The position numbers were made by a program, and so were the translations under genes. The notes under the pieces were generated by a model. It was given only the letters and a program-made list of their open reading frames with translations. It did no database searches and was not told the origin of the DNA. From Neobacillus sp. PS2-9 (GTDB taxonomy: Bacteria > Bacillota > Bacilli > Bacillales > Cytobacillaceae), in assembly GCF_030915525.1 (NCBI RefSeq), contig NZ_CP133269.1, positions 2,071,001 to 2,135,000 on the forward strand: DNA of 64,000 nucleotides, read 5' to 3'. Of the stretch, positions 34,953-44,043 are shown piece after piece (the first letter of the stretch is position 1; each line of letters starts with the position of its first letter).

Positions 34953-36109
34953 TGTATTACCGGCAAATGGGAAAAATTCCGCATAAACGGCATACGATGT
35001 TTAAAAAAGAAGATGGTAGTCTGTATCGTGAACAGGTAATGGGGACGAGAGGGTTCTCAGGAACCCAATCTATCCTTTACCATCAGTACATGCCAACGGA
35101 AATAGTAAAGTCAGAACTAATCAGTACTTATTTGCCTGAATATGAAGAACAGCAGTCTTTGAAGCATCGGCACTTTTTTACTAGTAAGGCGGATAAGCAA
35201 GGGGATGGTCTAACTGCTCGAAATTATCTTTTAGGAAATCAGGACTTACTAATTGGAACGGCAAAAGTGACTAAACCGATGAAAAGCTTCTATCGAAATG
35301 GTGATGGGGATGAAATGCTGTATATTCATCATGGTACCGGGAAGTTGGAGACAATGTTTGGTACCATTTCTTATCGACCAGGGGATTATATAATTGTCCC
35401 CATTGGAACTATCTACCGTGTAGTGCCAAATGAAAAAGAAAAAACACAAATGTTATTCGTGGAGTCCTTTAGCCAGATTACTACCCCTAGACGTTATCGG
35501 AATGAATATGGTCAGCTTCTCGAACATAGCCCGTTCTGTGAACGTGACATACGCGGACCTGAAACCCTTGTTTCTTATGATAAAAAGGGTGAATTTGAGG
35601 TATTAACGAAATCAAGAGGGGTCATTTCTTCTCATATTCTTGGTCATCATCCGCTTGATGTAATTGGCTGGGATGGGTATTTATATCCTTGGGCGTTTAA
35701 TATAGGCGATTTTGAGCCTATTACAGGTAGGGTTCATCAGCCACCTCCCGTACATCAGACATTTGAAGGAAATAATTTTGTTGTTTGTTCTTTCGTACCA
35801 CGCCTGTATGACTATCATCCTGAAGCCATTCCTGCACCGTATTATCACAGTAATGTGAATAGTGATGAGCTCCTTTATTATGTGGAAGGAAATTTCATGA
35901 GTCGTAAGGGAGTCCAAGAGGGTTCAATCACACTCCATCCAGGTGGCATACCCCATGGTCCACACCCTGGTAAAACGGAGGCAAGTATTGGGAAAAAAGA
36001 AACGCTTGAACTAGCTGTTATGATCGATACCTTCCATCCTCTTAAGATTGTAAAAACCGCACAAGAGATAGAAGATCCCGGCTATATGTTTACTTGGAAT
36101 GAGAATTAA
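34952..36109 (+). CDS. hmgA: Homogentisate 1,2-dioxygenase
   Basis: 385 residues; the ATG overlaps the previous stop (TAATG). Cupin-type dioxygenase: DEMLYIHHGTGKLET in the N-terminal cupin, and YYHSNVNSDELLYYVEGNF and HPGGIPHGPHPGKTEASIG in the catalytic one, with the His/Glu iron ligands. Opens the homogentisate ring to maleylacetoacetate. Slightly shorter than the usual 430-440 residues of proteobacterial HmgA, as is normal for Bacillus-type enzymes. Last gene of the cluster. Confidence 0.9.
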   Translation: MYYRQMGKIPHKRHTMFKKEDGSLYREQVMGTRGFSGTQSILYHQYMPTEIVKSELISTYLPEYEEQQSLKHRHFFTSKADKQGDGLTARNYLLGNQDLLIGTAKVTKPMKSFYRNGDGDEMLYIHHGTGKLETMFGTISYRPGDYIIVPIGTIYRVVPNEKEKTQMLFVESFSQITTPRRYRNEYGQLLEHSPFCERDIRGPETLVSYDKKGEFEVLTKSRGVISSHILGHHPLDVIGWDGYLYPWAFNIGDFEPITGRVHQPPPVHQTFEGNNFVVCSFVPRLYDYHPEAIPAPYYHSNVNSDELLYYVEGNFMSRKGVQEGSITLHPGGIPHGPHPGKTEASIGKKETLELAVMIDTFHPLKIVKTAQEIEDPGYMFTWNEN

Positions 36110-36114
36110 TGATG

Positions 36115-36153
36115 AGGCTGACTCAGAGTCCTTTGAGTCGGCCTTATTTTTTT
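36115..36153 (+). terminator. Terminator of the homogentisate cluster
   Basis: AGGCTGACTCA (36115-36125) with TGAGTCGGCCT (36134-36144), long T-run. Confidence 0.9.
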
Positions 36154-36242
36154 TCCTGTATACGTAAATAAAAAGCGCTTATACTTATAAAAATGGTATG
36201 GTAGAAATATCTAAATAGTACAAAAGGAATAGAGGTGAACTC

Positions 36243-36857
36243 ATGGAGCTTGAAAGAATTATAAAGAAACTAAAGAGTCATACTCCAACTATTTTAGGCA
36301 GTGAGAAGTTTTCGAAATATGCTGTTATGCTGCCGCTCGTACAAAAAGAAGATGAAATTCATGTGTTATTTGAAGTGCGGTCGCTTGAATTAAGAAGGCA
36401 GCCAGGGGAAATATGTTTTCCAGGAGGAAGGATTGATTTACAGGATATTGATGAAAAGGGGGCAGCCCTTCGAGAGACGGTTGAAGAACTAGGAATTAGT
36501 CGTTCAGAAATCACAAACATTTTTCCGCTAGATTATATGATCTCCCCTTTTGGAATGATTGTTTATCCGTTTGTCGGATTAATTACTAATCCTGAAAACA
36601 TTCACCCAAATCCGTCAGAAGTAGGGGAGGTCTTTACAGTCCCAATTTCTTTTTTTATTCATCATTCTCCATCTATTTACCACATTAACTTTAAAGCAGA
36701 GCCTGAAGAGAATTTTCCTTATGAGCTAATAGCGGGTGGAGAGAACTATAATTGGCGGACAAGAGACCTAGAAGAATATTTTTATCTTTATCATGATAAA
36801 GTGATTTGGGGGCTAACTGCCAGAATCCTCTCCCATTTTATTGAAATGGTTCGCTAG
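36243..36857 (+). CDS. Nudix hydrolase, CoA-pyrophosphatase type
   Basis: 204 residues, RBS AGAGGTGA. The UPF0035-type region reads LELRRQPGEICFPGG and runs into the Nudix helix ALRETVEELGI, with its Glu metal ligands. This combination marks CoA diphosphatases (NudL/YeaB family), which cleave CoA or acyl-CoA to 3',5'-ADP and phosphopantetheine. Monocistronic with own terminator. Confidence 0.85.
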   Translation: MELERIIKKLKSHTPTILGSEKFSKYAVMLPLVQKEDEIHVLFEVRSLELRRQPGEICFPGGRIDLQDIDEKGAALRETVEELGISRSEITNIFPLDYMISPFGMIVYPFVGLITNPENIHPNPSEVGEVFTVPISFFIHHSPSIYHINFKAEPEENFPYELIAGGENYNWRTRDLEEYFYLYHDKVIWGLTARILSHFIEMVR

Positions 36858-36872
36858 ACAATTAATATAATA

Positions 36873-36920
36873 AAAAACAGTGAGACTAGGTTAGTTTGCT
36901 ATTCTCACTGTTTTTTTTGT
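36873..36920 (+). terminator. Terminator
   Basis: AAAAACAGTGAGA with TCTCACTGTTTTT around an AT-rich loop, followed by T-run. Confidence 0.88.
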
Positions 36921-37031
36921 TTGTTTGTCCAGAGTGGACAAATGTACGTATAGAAAGGAAAAAAATACTTGATTATTTTCAGAATTGGAATAAAATTAAG
37001 ATAATATTTTCAGAGGATAGGGAGATGTAAC

Positions 37032-38393
37032 ATGAAAGTAGTTAAGTTTGGAGGTTCCTCATTGGCTTCTGGAAAACAAATGGAGAAGGTATACCAAATT
37101 GTAATATCAGACCTTGAGCGAAAAATTGTAGTTGTTTCTGCACCTGGAAAAAGATTTACAAACGATGAAAAGGTAACAGACTTATTGATAAAGTGTGCTG
37201 AGGCAGCTATACAGAACCATACCATTAAGGAAAAGGTGGATGCAGTGATTGAGCGTTATGCTTTTATTGCTGAGGAACTTTCCCTATCGCATACTGTTAT
37301 TGAAGAGATTCGTGATGATTTAATGAAAAGACTACAATCCGACAAAGAAAAACCTGATCGGTTTATGGACCGGGTAAAAGCAAGTGGAGAAGATAACCAA
37401 GCTAAACTAACAGCCGCTTATTTTCGGAAAAAGGGTCTTGAAGCCCATTATATTGACCCTCTTGAGGCTGGGCTCCTCGTCAGTGATGAACCAGGAAATG
37501 CTCAAGTATTACCAGAGTCTTATGAAAATTTGCACTTACTCAAGTATCGGTCTGGGGTATTGATCTTTCCAGGTTTTTTTGGTTACAGCAAGGAGGGGGA
37601 AGTGTTCACATTTTCTCGAAGTGGATCCGATATTACAGGATCTATCCTAGCAAATGCAGTAAAAGCCGACCTTTATGAAAATTTTACTGATGTGGATGCG
37701 GTCTATTCCGTAAACCCCAATATTGTGAGTAATCCAAGAGAAATTAAGGAATTAACCTACCGTGAAATGAGAGAACTTTCATATGCAGGTTTTACCGTAT
37801 TGCATGATGAAGCACTAGTACCGGCCTTTCGCGCTGAAATACCTGTTCAGATAAAAAATACTAATAATCCAGCAGCTCCTGGTACAAGGATTGTTAATGA
37901 GCGGCACAACACAAATGGTCCGGTAATTGGGATAGCCAGTGACAAAGGATTCTGCAGCATTTACGTAAGCAAGTATTTAATGAACAGAGAAATTGGCTTT
38001 GGGCGGAAGCTATTGGGTGTATTAGAGGACTTTGGTCTTTCTTACGAACACACACCTTCGGGGATAGATGATATATCAGTTATTATGAGAGAGAATCAAC
38101 TAAATGCTAGCCTAGAAGAAAAGATTATCCATCGTATTAAGACAGAATTGCAGGCTGACGAGGTGAAAGTTGAACATAGCTTAGCACTCATTATGGTTGT
38201 CGGTGAGGGGATGCGTCATAATGTCGGTACGATGGCGAGAGCATCTAAGGCATTAGCAAGGTATAGTGTTAATATCGAAATGATTAATCAAGGATCATCA
38301 GAGGTTAGCATGATGTTTGGAGTGAAGGAGGTGGATGAGAAACGAGCAGTTCAAGCACTTTATGAAGAGTTTTTTGTTCCTGTGACAGTATAA
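37032..38393 (+). CDS. thrD: Aspartate kinase (YclM/ThrD-type)
   Basis: 453 residues, RBS GGGAGAT. Kinase domain starts KVVKFGGSSLASG, with FPGFFGYSKEG, FSRSGSDITGS and NFTDVDAVYSVNP; two ACT domains follow (GFCSIYVSKYLMN and ALIMVVGEGMRHNVG). It phosphorylates aspartate at the head of the lysine, threonine and methionine pathway. Length matches B. subtilis aspartokinase III YclM (454 aa), the isozyme responsive to lysine plus threonine. No riboswitch is seen upstream. Confidence 0.88.
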   Translation: MKVVKFGGSSLASGKQMEKVYQIVISDLERKIVVVSAPGKRFTNDEKVTDLLIKCAEAAIQNHTIKEKVDAVIERYAFIAEELSLSHTVIEEIRDDLMKRLQSDKEKPDRFMDRVKASGEDNQAKLTAAYFRKKGLEAHYIDPLEAGLLVSDEPGNAQVLPESYENLHLLKYRSGVLIFPGFFGYSKEGEVFTFSRSGSDITGSILANAVKADLYENFTDVDAVYSVNPNIVSNPREIKELTYREMRELSYAGFTVLHDEALVPAFRAEIPVQIKNTNNPAAPGTRIVNERHNTNGPVIGIASDKGFCSIYVSKYLMNREIGFGRKLLGVLEDFGLSYEHTPSGIDDISVIMRENQLNASLEEKIIHRIKTELQADEVKVEHSLALIMVVGEGMRHNVGTMARASKALARYSVNIEMINQGSSEVSMMFGVKEVDEKRAVQALYEEFFVPVTV

Positions 38394-38406
38394 TGGAAAT
38401 AAAAAT

Positions 38407-38437
38407 AGAGGCTGACTCTTTTCTTGAGTCAGCCTTC
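38407..38437. terminator. Bidirectional terminator
   Basis: AGGCTGACTC (38409-38418) with GAGTCAGCCT (38426-38435), between convergent thrD and the membrane protein gene. Confidence 0.85.
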
Positions 38438-39014
38438 ATGTTTTCTTCTTTAACTTCGCTCGAGTTCTGATTCCCGCCACGGCCGCTATTACAAGACCAC
38501 CAATAGTATCTGCAATCAAATCAGTCATGGTGTCTTTGTTACCTCCACCCTGTAGGGTCATATTGAAAAATTGATCGGAGCTAAATTCATATACTTCCCA
38601 TAAAACTCCCCCGAGTGCTGCAAAAGATAAAGTAAATAAAAAAACAAACCAAGGGGATATCTCATCTCCTGCATTTCTATGGATTAATCGTTCGTATAAG
38701 GCAATTCCTGAAAAAGCAAGAATGGCTCCACTGACAAAGTGCATAAATGTATCCCACCAGCCTAGCCCGTACCAGCCGAGGATTGAGCCAAAATATTGGG
38801 AGCCAACTAAAAATACTAAATAAGAGATAACAATAGGTAAATTGAATTGAAGTTTGGTGAATAAGGCTAACAATAACGGGACTGCACCACAAATAATTCC
38901 ACCAATTGCTACTGTTCCTTTAAAGCTCACATTATGAGTGAAATAGTAAACAGCTAATGCTGCCATAAAGAGTACATAAATCAAACTTAGAAGGATAACA
39001 AGCTTCCGATTCAT
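38436..39014 (-). CDS. DUF2238-like membrane protein (paralogue 1)
   Basis: 192 residues from ATG 39014 (GAGGTGAT upstream; the GTG at 39023 is inside the RBS). Six membrane segments with the motifs WWDTFMHFVSGAILAFSGIALY, LGGVLWEVYEFSSDQ and GGGNKDTMTDLIADTIGGL. The conserved His, Glu and Asp residues in membrane-proximal positions suggest a catalytic or metal site. Second gene of a two-gene operon with its paralogue; function unknown. Confidence 0.78.
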   Translation of the reverse strand: MNRKLVILLSLIYVLFMAALAVYYFTHNVSFKGTVAIGGIICGAVPLLLALFTKLQFNLPIVISYLVFLVGSQYFGSILGWYGLGWWDTFMHFVSGAILAFSGIALYERLIHRNAGDEISPWFVFLFTLSFAALGGVLWEVYEFSSDQFFNMTLQGGGNKDTMTDLIADTIGGLVIAAVAGIRTRAKLKKKT

Positions 39015-39029
39015 TTTTATCACCTCGCA

Positions 39030-39599
39030 CTATATATTTTGTTTTCGTGTTAAGGAATAAATAGCAACTAAAAGTCCGCCTACCAATCCACAGAGTAAAT
39101 CTAGCATGGTATCTGTATTTCCTCCTCGCTGCATGGTGTGTGTAATAGGCGTCAAATCCCCTAAAAATTCATAAACCTCCCAAATGACACTTGCTAAAGC
39201 AGCAAGTGAAAGTACAAACAAAAAAAGAATCCATTTTGAGAGTTCATCGCGTACCTTTTCAGGGATACAGATTTTATACAAAGTAATGCCGGCGAGAGCA
39301 ACATACAGCCCTTTATAGAAGTGAAGGGTAGAATCCCACCATTTATAATGAAGATAAAAACTAGATATCGATCCGAGAAACAAGGAACAAAAAATGAAGA
39401 GATAATATCCCAATATTAGTGGGACATTAAAGGGATTGTGTTTTTTAAATAACAATAGAAGTGGAATTGCACTTACGAATATGCCCCCAAGAGATACCTG
39501 CCATCTGGAAGAATCTCCTTTTATTAAGTAGAAAACTACCAGAGAAATCATAAAAATGATAAAAACCACACTTAACCCTACGATTAATTTTCGTTTCAT
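39030..39599 (-). CDS. DUF2238-like membrane protein (paralogue 2)
   Basis: 189 residues, RBS GAGGTGA. Same layout as its neighbour: KWWDSTLHFYKGLYVALAGI, ASVIWEVYEFLGD and MQRGGNTDTMLDLLCGLVGG. The pair clearly arose by tandem duplication but has diverged to roughly 40 percent by eye. The lowest-gap alignment keeps WWD, HF, WEVYEF, GGN.DTM.DL. Function unknown. Confidence 0.78.
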   Translation of the reverse strand: MKRKLIVGLSVVFIIFMISLVVFYLIKGDSSRWQVSLGGIFVSAIPLLLLFKKHNPFNVPLILGYYLFIFCSLFLGSISSFYLHYKWWDSTLHFYKGLYVALAGITLYKICIPEKVRDELSKWILFLFVLSLAALASVIWEVYEFLGDLTPITHTMQRGGNTDTMLDLLCGLVGGLLVAIYSLTRKQNI

Positions 39600-39749
39600 G
39601 TGTTCACCTCATAATAAAACGCTCTTTACAATTATGTCCAATTAATAAATTTGAAATCATTGATTTAATTCTCGCATCCAAATCTATAAAGAGGTATATT
39701 GAATGAGACGATAGAAACAAGTGTGTAGAATGAATAGGTGGAGGTTTCT

Positions 39750-40367
39750 ATGCAAAAAGCACAAATACCAACATACGAACGTATTGCAATTGATTTGGCA
39801 AATAGAATATATGATGGAAAGTTTAAAGTAGGAGAAAAAATTCATGGAAGATCCACGTTAGCGAGTGAATACAAAGTATCTCCTGAAACAGTGCGGAGAG
39901 CGATAAAGATATTAGAGGATGTTGAGATTGTACAGTCCACTAAAGGCAGTGGGATTGTGATCTCATCAAGGGAGAATGCCTATAAATATATTCATCGTTT
40001 TTCAAATCTAGAGAGTATTAAAGATCTTGAGAAACAAATGAACACACTTATAGATGAAAGAGATAAACTGGATGAACAGTTATTTGAAACATTAAGAAAA
40101 ATTATGGATTACTCAGGAAAACTTCGTCATACGAATCCATTAGCCCCTATTGAGGTAGAGGTTTTTCCGGGTTGTACTCATATAGGTCAAACGATTTCGG
40201 AGACAAAGTTTTGGCAAAATACTGGTGGAACTGTCATTGGTATGAAACGTAAGGGTGAATTGATTATTTCACCAGGGCCCTACGCATTAATTATGGAGGG
40301 GGATATACTCCTCGTTATAGGTGATGATCAAACATATGATAGGGTGCTTCATTTTTTACACGATTGA
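39750..40367 (+). CDS. busR: BusR-like GntR-family regulator with TrkA-C (RCK_C) domain
   Basis: 205 residues from ATG 39750 (GGAGG upstream; the GTG at 39738 is in the RBS). Winged helix of GntR type at 1-70 (YERIAIDLANRIYDGKF, GRSTLASEYKVSPETVRRAI), a coiled coil at about 85-120 (LEKQMNTLIDERDKLDEQL), then a TrkA-C domain (IGQTISETKFW, GDILLVIGDDQTYDRVL). This order and length equal BusR of Lactococcus and Streptococcus, which represses the busAB osmoprotectant transporter when bound to c-di-AMP. Here a Bus/OpuC-type transporter lies convergently next door, which supports the call. Confidence 0.85.
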   Translation: MQKAQIPTYERIAIDLANRIYDGKFKVGEKIHGRSTLASEYKVSPETVRRAIKILEDVEIVQSTKGSGIVISSRENAYKYIHRFSNLESIKDLEKQMNTLIDERDKLDEQLFETLRKIMDYSGKLRHTNPLAPIEVEVFPGCTHIGQTISETKFWQNTGGTVIGMKRKGELIISPGPYALIMEGDILLVIGDDQTYDRVLHFLHD

Positions 40368-40374
40368 ACCAAAA

Positions 40375-40410
40375 AGAAGAGACAGTCTCCTAAGTGACTG
40401 TCTCTTCTAC
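40375..40410. terminator. Bidirectional terminator
   Basis: 13-bp stem AGAAGAGACAGTC (40375-40387) with GACTGTCTCTTCT (40396-40408). Confidence 0.92.
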
Positions 40411-40427
40411 GTAGATAGAATGAAATT

Positions 40428-41993
40428 TTATTTAAGTAAACCTTCTTCTTTCAGGAATTCTTTGGCTACTTTTGCAGGTGACTGTTTGAGACTGTCCACC
40501 TTATAATTCAACTCACGCATTTTTTCGTCTGTAAGTTTTCCTGAGAGAGAGTTCAAGACTTTTTTAAGCTCTGGGTGTTCCTTTAAGGTTTCTCCCTTAA
40601 TAATAGGTACTGCGTAATATGGTGGGAAGAAATTTTTATCATCTTCTAATACCATTAATTGGAAGGCTTCAAGTAAGCCATCTGTAGAAAACGCATCAAT
40701 TACATCACTCTTATGGTTCTTGAGAGCGGTATAGCGAAGTCCACCATCTACTGCTTTAACATCTTTAAATGTCATATTATACGTCTTAGAAAGTCCAATT
40801 AACCCATCTTCACGATTAGGAAATTCTATAGTTGGCCCCATGATTAGTCCGCTGCTCACTTTAGCAAGGTCGGAAATGGTCTTTAAATTATATTGTTTAG
40901 CTGTGTCTTGTCTCACTGCCAAAGCATACGTATTATTAAATCCAATCGGTTTTAATAATTCTATATCATACTTTTTCTTAAATTCTTTTTGAACATAATT
41001 ATAGACTTGATCCGGATTACTTTGTGGAGGCTGGTTTAAAATATTTACCAATCCTGTTCCGGTATATTCCACATATAAATCAATATCTCCGTTTTTAATT
41101 GCGCTAAAGGCTACCTGACTACCGCCAAGATTCAGCTTTCTCTCAACTTGGATATCTGTCTTATTTTCGATTAAATCGGCAAGCATATTTCCTAATATTA
41201 ATTGTTCGCTAAAGTTTTTTGAACCAATGACAATCTTTTCTTCTGCATTTGCTGTTGAATACACTTTAAAGGTGCCAGCAGCTACCAATAGTAAGGACGC
41301 AATGGCAATCATAACTTTTTTTGCTCTTTTTCCATTTTTAACTGAATTCTTGGACGTGTTTTTCTTGCTAGTATAAGAAAGTGAAGCTTCAAGTTTTCCG
41401 ACAACAAAGTCAATCAATAGGGCTAAAATACATGCCGGTATTGCTCCAGCTAAAATCATGTTGTTATCAACAGTTTGTACTCCTGAGAATACTAAATAAC
41501 CAAGCCCACCTGCACCTACGAAGGCAGCAATCGTCATTAAACCAACAGCAGTAACTGCTGAAATTCTGATACCCGCCATAATCATCGGGAAGGCAAGTGG
41601 TAATTGAACCTTTCTCATCGTTTGACTTTTGGTCAGACCGATGCCTTTGGCGGCTTCCAGAATGTCTCCATCAATGTTTGTTAATCCCGTATACGTATTC
41701 TTTACAATAGGGAGGAGAGAATATAACACGACCATTACAATTGCTGGATTACTACCAATCCCAATAAATGGTATGAGGAAACCGAGTAAAGCTAAGCTTG
41801 GAACAGCTTGAATAACATTTGTAGTTCCAATTATTGGCTTTGAAAGCTTTGGTTCATTTGAAATTAAGATTCCAAGTGGAATACCGATAATAATAGCAAT
41901 GAGTACAGAAATGATGCTTAAATAAAGATGTTGTCCTAGTAAGTCGGTAATTTGTTCATAGTTTGAAGTTACATAGTTCCAAAAATTACTCAT
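40428..41993 (-). CDS. Osmoprotectant ABC transporter permease-substrate-binding fusion
   Basis: 521 residues. ATG 41993 overlaps the ATPase stop (TGATG); a TTG at 41996 is an alternative. Residues 1-210 are an OpuCB-type permease with the EAA loop EAAKGIGLTKSQTMRKVQLPLA; a basic linker and one membrane anchor follow, then an extracytoplasmic OpuCC/YehZ-type binding domain (VIGSKNFSEQLILGNMLADL, YVEYTGTGL, DAFSTDGLL). Such fusion is found in BusAB. It imports glycine betaine or a similar solute under osmotic stress. Second gene of a two-gene operon. Confidence 0.9.
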   Translation of the reverse strand: MSNFWNYVTSNYEQITDLLGQHLYLSIISVLIAIIIGIPLGILISNEPKLSKPIIGTTNVIQAVPSLALLGFLIPFIGIGSNPAIVMVVLYSLLPIVKNTYTGLTNIDGDILEAAKGIGLTKSQTMRKVQLPLAFPMIMAGIRISAVTAVGLMTIAAFVGAGGLGYLVFSGVQTVDNNMILAGAIPACILALLIDFVVGKLEASLSYTSKKNTSKNSVKNGKRAKKVMIAIASLLLVAAGTFKVYSTANAEEKIVIGSKNFSEQLILGNMLADLIENKTDIQVERKLNLGGSQVAFSAIKNGDIDLYVEYTGTGLVNILNQPPQSNPDQVYNYVQKEFKKKYDIELLKPIGFNNTYALAVRQDTAKQYNLKTISDLAKVSSGLIMGPTIEFPNREDGLIGLSKTYNMTFKDVKAVDGGLRYTALKNHKSDVIDAFSTDGLLEAFQLMVLEDDKNFFPPYYAVPIIKGETLKEHPELKKVLNSLSGKLTDEKMRELNYKVDSLKQSPAKVAKEFLKEEGLLK

Positions 41994-43117
41994 CAAAATG
42001 CCACCTCCAAATCAATTAGTTGGCTGCTTAATGCGGATAATATACTGCTTCTTGTAATTAGACCAGTTAACTGGTTAGTATGATTTACAACGGGTAAATA
42101 ACCAATTTTATGTTCATTCATCATTGCTAACACGGAGATTAAATTGGCATCTTGTGAAACGGATAATACCTTTTTCTCCATGACAAGTTCGATTGAAGTG
42201 TTCCGATTAAGCAGCTGGATGCTTTTTAATGTAACTAGCCCCTTAAGGACGTTGCTTTTGTCAGTGACCATTAAACTATCCACTTTATTTTCTTTCATGA
42301 TCTCAATCGCCTGCAATACGTTTCGCATTGCATTAATTTTAATTGGATGATGAATCATAATATCCTCTGCCAATAATAATTCAGGATTGTTCCAAACCCT
42401 TCTTTTTCCAATAAAGTCTTCTACAAAGTCATTAGCAGGATTTTTAAGAATATTTTCCGGTGTATCATATTGTAAAATATCACCATCTTTTAATATACAG
42501 ATTTTGTCTGCTATTTTAATAGCTTCATCCATGTCATGGGTAACAAAGATAATAGTTTTATTAAGTTCCTTTTGCATTTGGAAAAGTTCATCCTGTAGAG
42601 AGCTTCTTGTAACTGGGTCTAGTGCGCTGAAGGGTTCATCCATTAAAATGATATCGGAGTTTGTTGAGAAGGCTCTTGCTACACCAACTCTTTGCTGTTG
42701 ACCACCACTTAACTCTTTTGGGAAACGGTGTAAGAATTCATTTGGTTCTAAACCAACCAAAGAAAGCAATTCCTTTGTCTTTTCCTCAATTGCCTCTGGA
42801 TCTTCTCCTTTAAGTTTAGGAATTAATTCTAAGTTCTCTTCGATGGTCATATGGGGAAATAGCCCGGTGTTTTGAATGACATATCCAATATTCCTGCGGA
42901 GTTCTATTGGATTCATTTTCGAAATGTCTGTTCCATTGACAAATATACTTCCAGAGGTTGGTTGAATTAATTTATTGATCATTTTAAGCAATGTTGTTTT
43001 CCCACAGCCACTCGGCCCAATAAAAACAACTAATTGACCAGCCTCTATATCCAATGAGAAAGGATTAATGATGGTTTTGTTGCGATATTTTTTTACGATG
43101 TTCTTAAACTCTATCAA
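41993..43117 (-). CDS. Osmoprotectant ABC transporter ATPase with CBS pair
   Basis: 374 residues from TTG 43117, which has AGGGGG seven bases upstream; the ATG at 43123 is one base from the RBS and is unlikely. Walker A IGPSGCGKTT, signature LSGGQQQRVGVA, Walker B DIILMDEPFSALD, H-loop VTHDMDEA, then OpuCA-type CBS domains (EDIMIHHPIKINAMRNV, ... MNEHKIGYLPVVNH). CBS domains of OpuCA sense ionic strength and, in Listeria, bind c-di-AMP. Coupled with the permease-binding protein gene downstream. Confidence 0.9.
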   Translation of the reverse strand: MIEFKNIVKKYRNKTIINPFSLDIEAGQLVVFIGPSGCGKTTLLKMINKLIQPTSGSIFVNGTDISKMNPIELRRNIGYVIQNTGLFPHMTIEENLELIPKLKGEDPEAIEEKTKELLSLVGLEPNEFLHRFPKELSGGQQQRVGVARAFSTNSDIILMDEPFSALDPVTRSSLQDELFQMQKELNKTIIFVTHDMDEAIKIADKICILKDGDILQYDTPENILKNPANDFVEDFIGKRRVWNNPELLLAEDIMIHHPIKINAMRNVLQAIEIMKENKVDSLMVTDKSNVLKGLVTLKSIQLLNRNTSIELVMEKKVLSVSQDANLISVLAMMNEHKIGYLPVVNHTNQLTGLITRSSILSALSSQLIDLEVAF

Positions 43118-43158
43118 GTTCATTCCCCCTAAATAATTATTACTTACCCAATAAACTA

Positions 43159-43248
43159 ACAACTTAATCATAACATAAAGGTTGTTACTTTGTCGAATCG
43201 GGTGGTCTAGTTCTATTTGTTAGAGTTTAAGTTTAGTTGTTATAACAA
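43159..43248. promoter_or_regulatory. Candidate operator region of the transporter operon
   Basis: Intergenic DNA between the divergent transporter and the M50-like gene contains AACAAC (near 43159), GGTTGTTAC (near 43180) and a perfect palindrome TTGTTATAACAA (43237-43248). Repeated GTTGTTA half-sites could bind BusR or another regulator. The published BusR sequence was not found. Confidence 0.3.
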
Positions 43249-43299
43249 GAAAATGTTAAAATGAAATTAATATAGATAATTTAGATGAGGGGGATTGTA

Positions 43300-43983
43300 A
43301 TGGGCATAATACGTGATAAGTTGAGTATAAAATTTTTTCTTTTTCTATTGTTTGCTTTTTTATTGATTCATGTCCCGCTTCTTGGAAGTTATATAAAAAT
43401 AATCAATACCCTCATCCATGAATCGGGTCACGCAATGATTGCTTTACTCAGTGGGAAAGTAGAGCGTATTTCTTTATTTATGAATTCTGAAGGAGTTACG
43501 TATAGCAGCCAGTCAACATGGATCGGTAGTTTCGTGACAAGCCTTGCTGGATATATATTCGCTTCATTTATGGCATTTTTATCTTTTTTATTTATTGGTA
43601 AAAATAAACAAACGCTTTTAATTGATATTTTGTTAGGGTTTATCTTCTTAAATCTAATTTTTTGGGTACGAAATCCTTATGGGATATTTTGGCTTTGTTC
43701 ATTCGCAGTGGGTTTTCTTTTTTTACTCATTAAAGGAAGTCAAAACGTAAGAGATCATTCATTATTATTAATAGCATCTATTTTACTTGTTGACTCGGTC
43801 AATAGTGCTTTTGAAATTCTGTATATCAGCTTTCTTCATCCTCAGGGTGCAGGGGATGCGGCAAATCTGGCACGTTTAACGGTGATCATCCCTACGCAAA
43901 TCTGGGGAATCTTCTTCTTCCTTCAATCTATTTGGTTTTGTTACTTTGGATTAAAAAGAGGCTATTATAGACTAGGTAAATAA
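43300..43983 (+). CDS. M50B-like membrane metallopeptidase family protein
   Basis: 227 residues from ATG 43300 (GAGGGGGA upstream). A membrane protein with six to seven segments and the zinc motif HESGHAMIALLSG in segment two, then GVTYSSQSTWIGSFVTSLAGY. Matches the peptidase_M50B-like family; whether it cleaves anything is unknown. It is divergent from the osmoprotectant operon, which may share its control region. Confidence 0.78.
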   Translation: MGIIRDKLSIKFFLFLLFAFLLIHVPLLGSYIKIINTLIHESGHAMIALLSGKVERISLFMNSEGVTYSSQSTWIGSFVTSLAGYIFASFMAFLSFLFIGKNKQTLLIDILLGFIFLNLIFWVRNPYGIFWLCSFAVGFLFLLIKGSQNVRDHSLLLIASILLVDSVNSAFEILYISFLHPQGAGDAANLARLTVIIPTQIWGIFFFLQSIWFCYFGLKRGYYRLGK

Positions 43984-44043
43984 GCGGGAGGCTGACCCAA
44001 AAGCTATGAAATTCTAGTCTTATGAGTCAGCTAATTACCGTAA

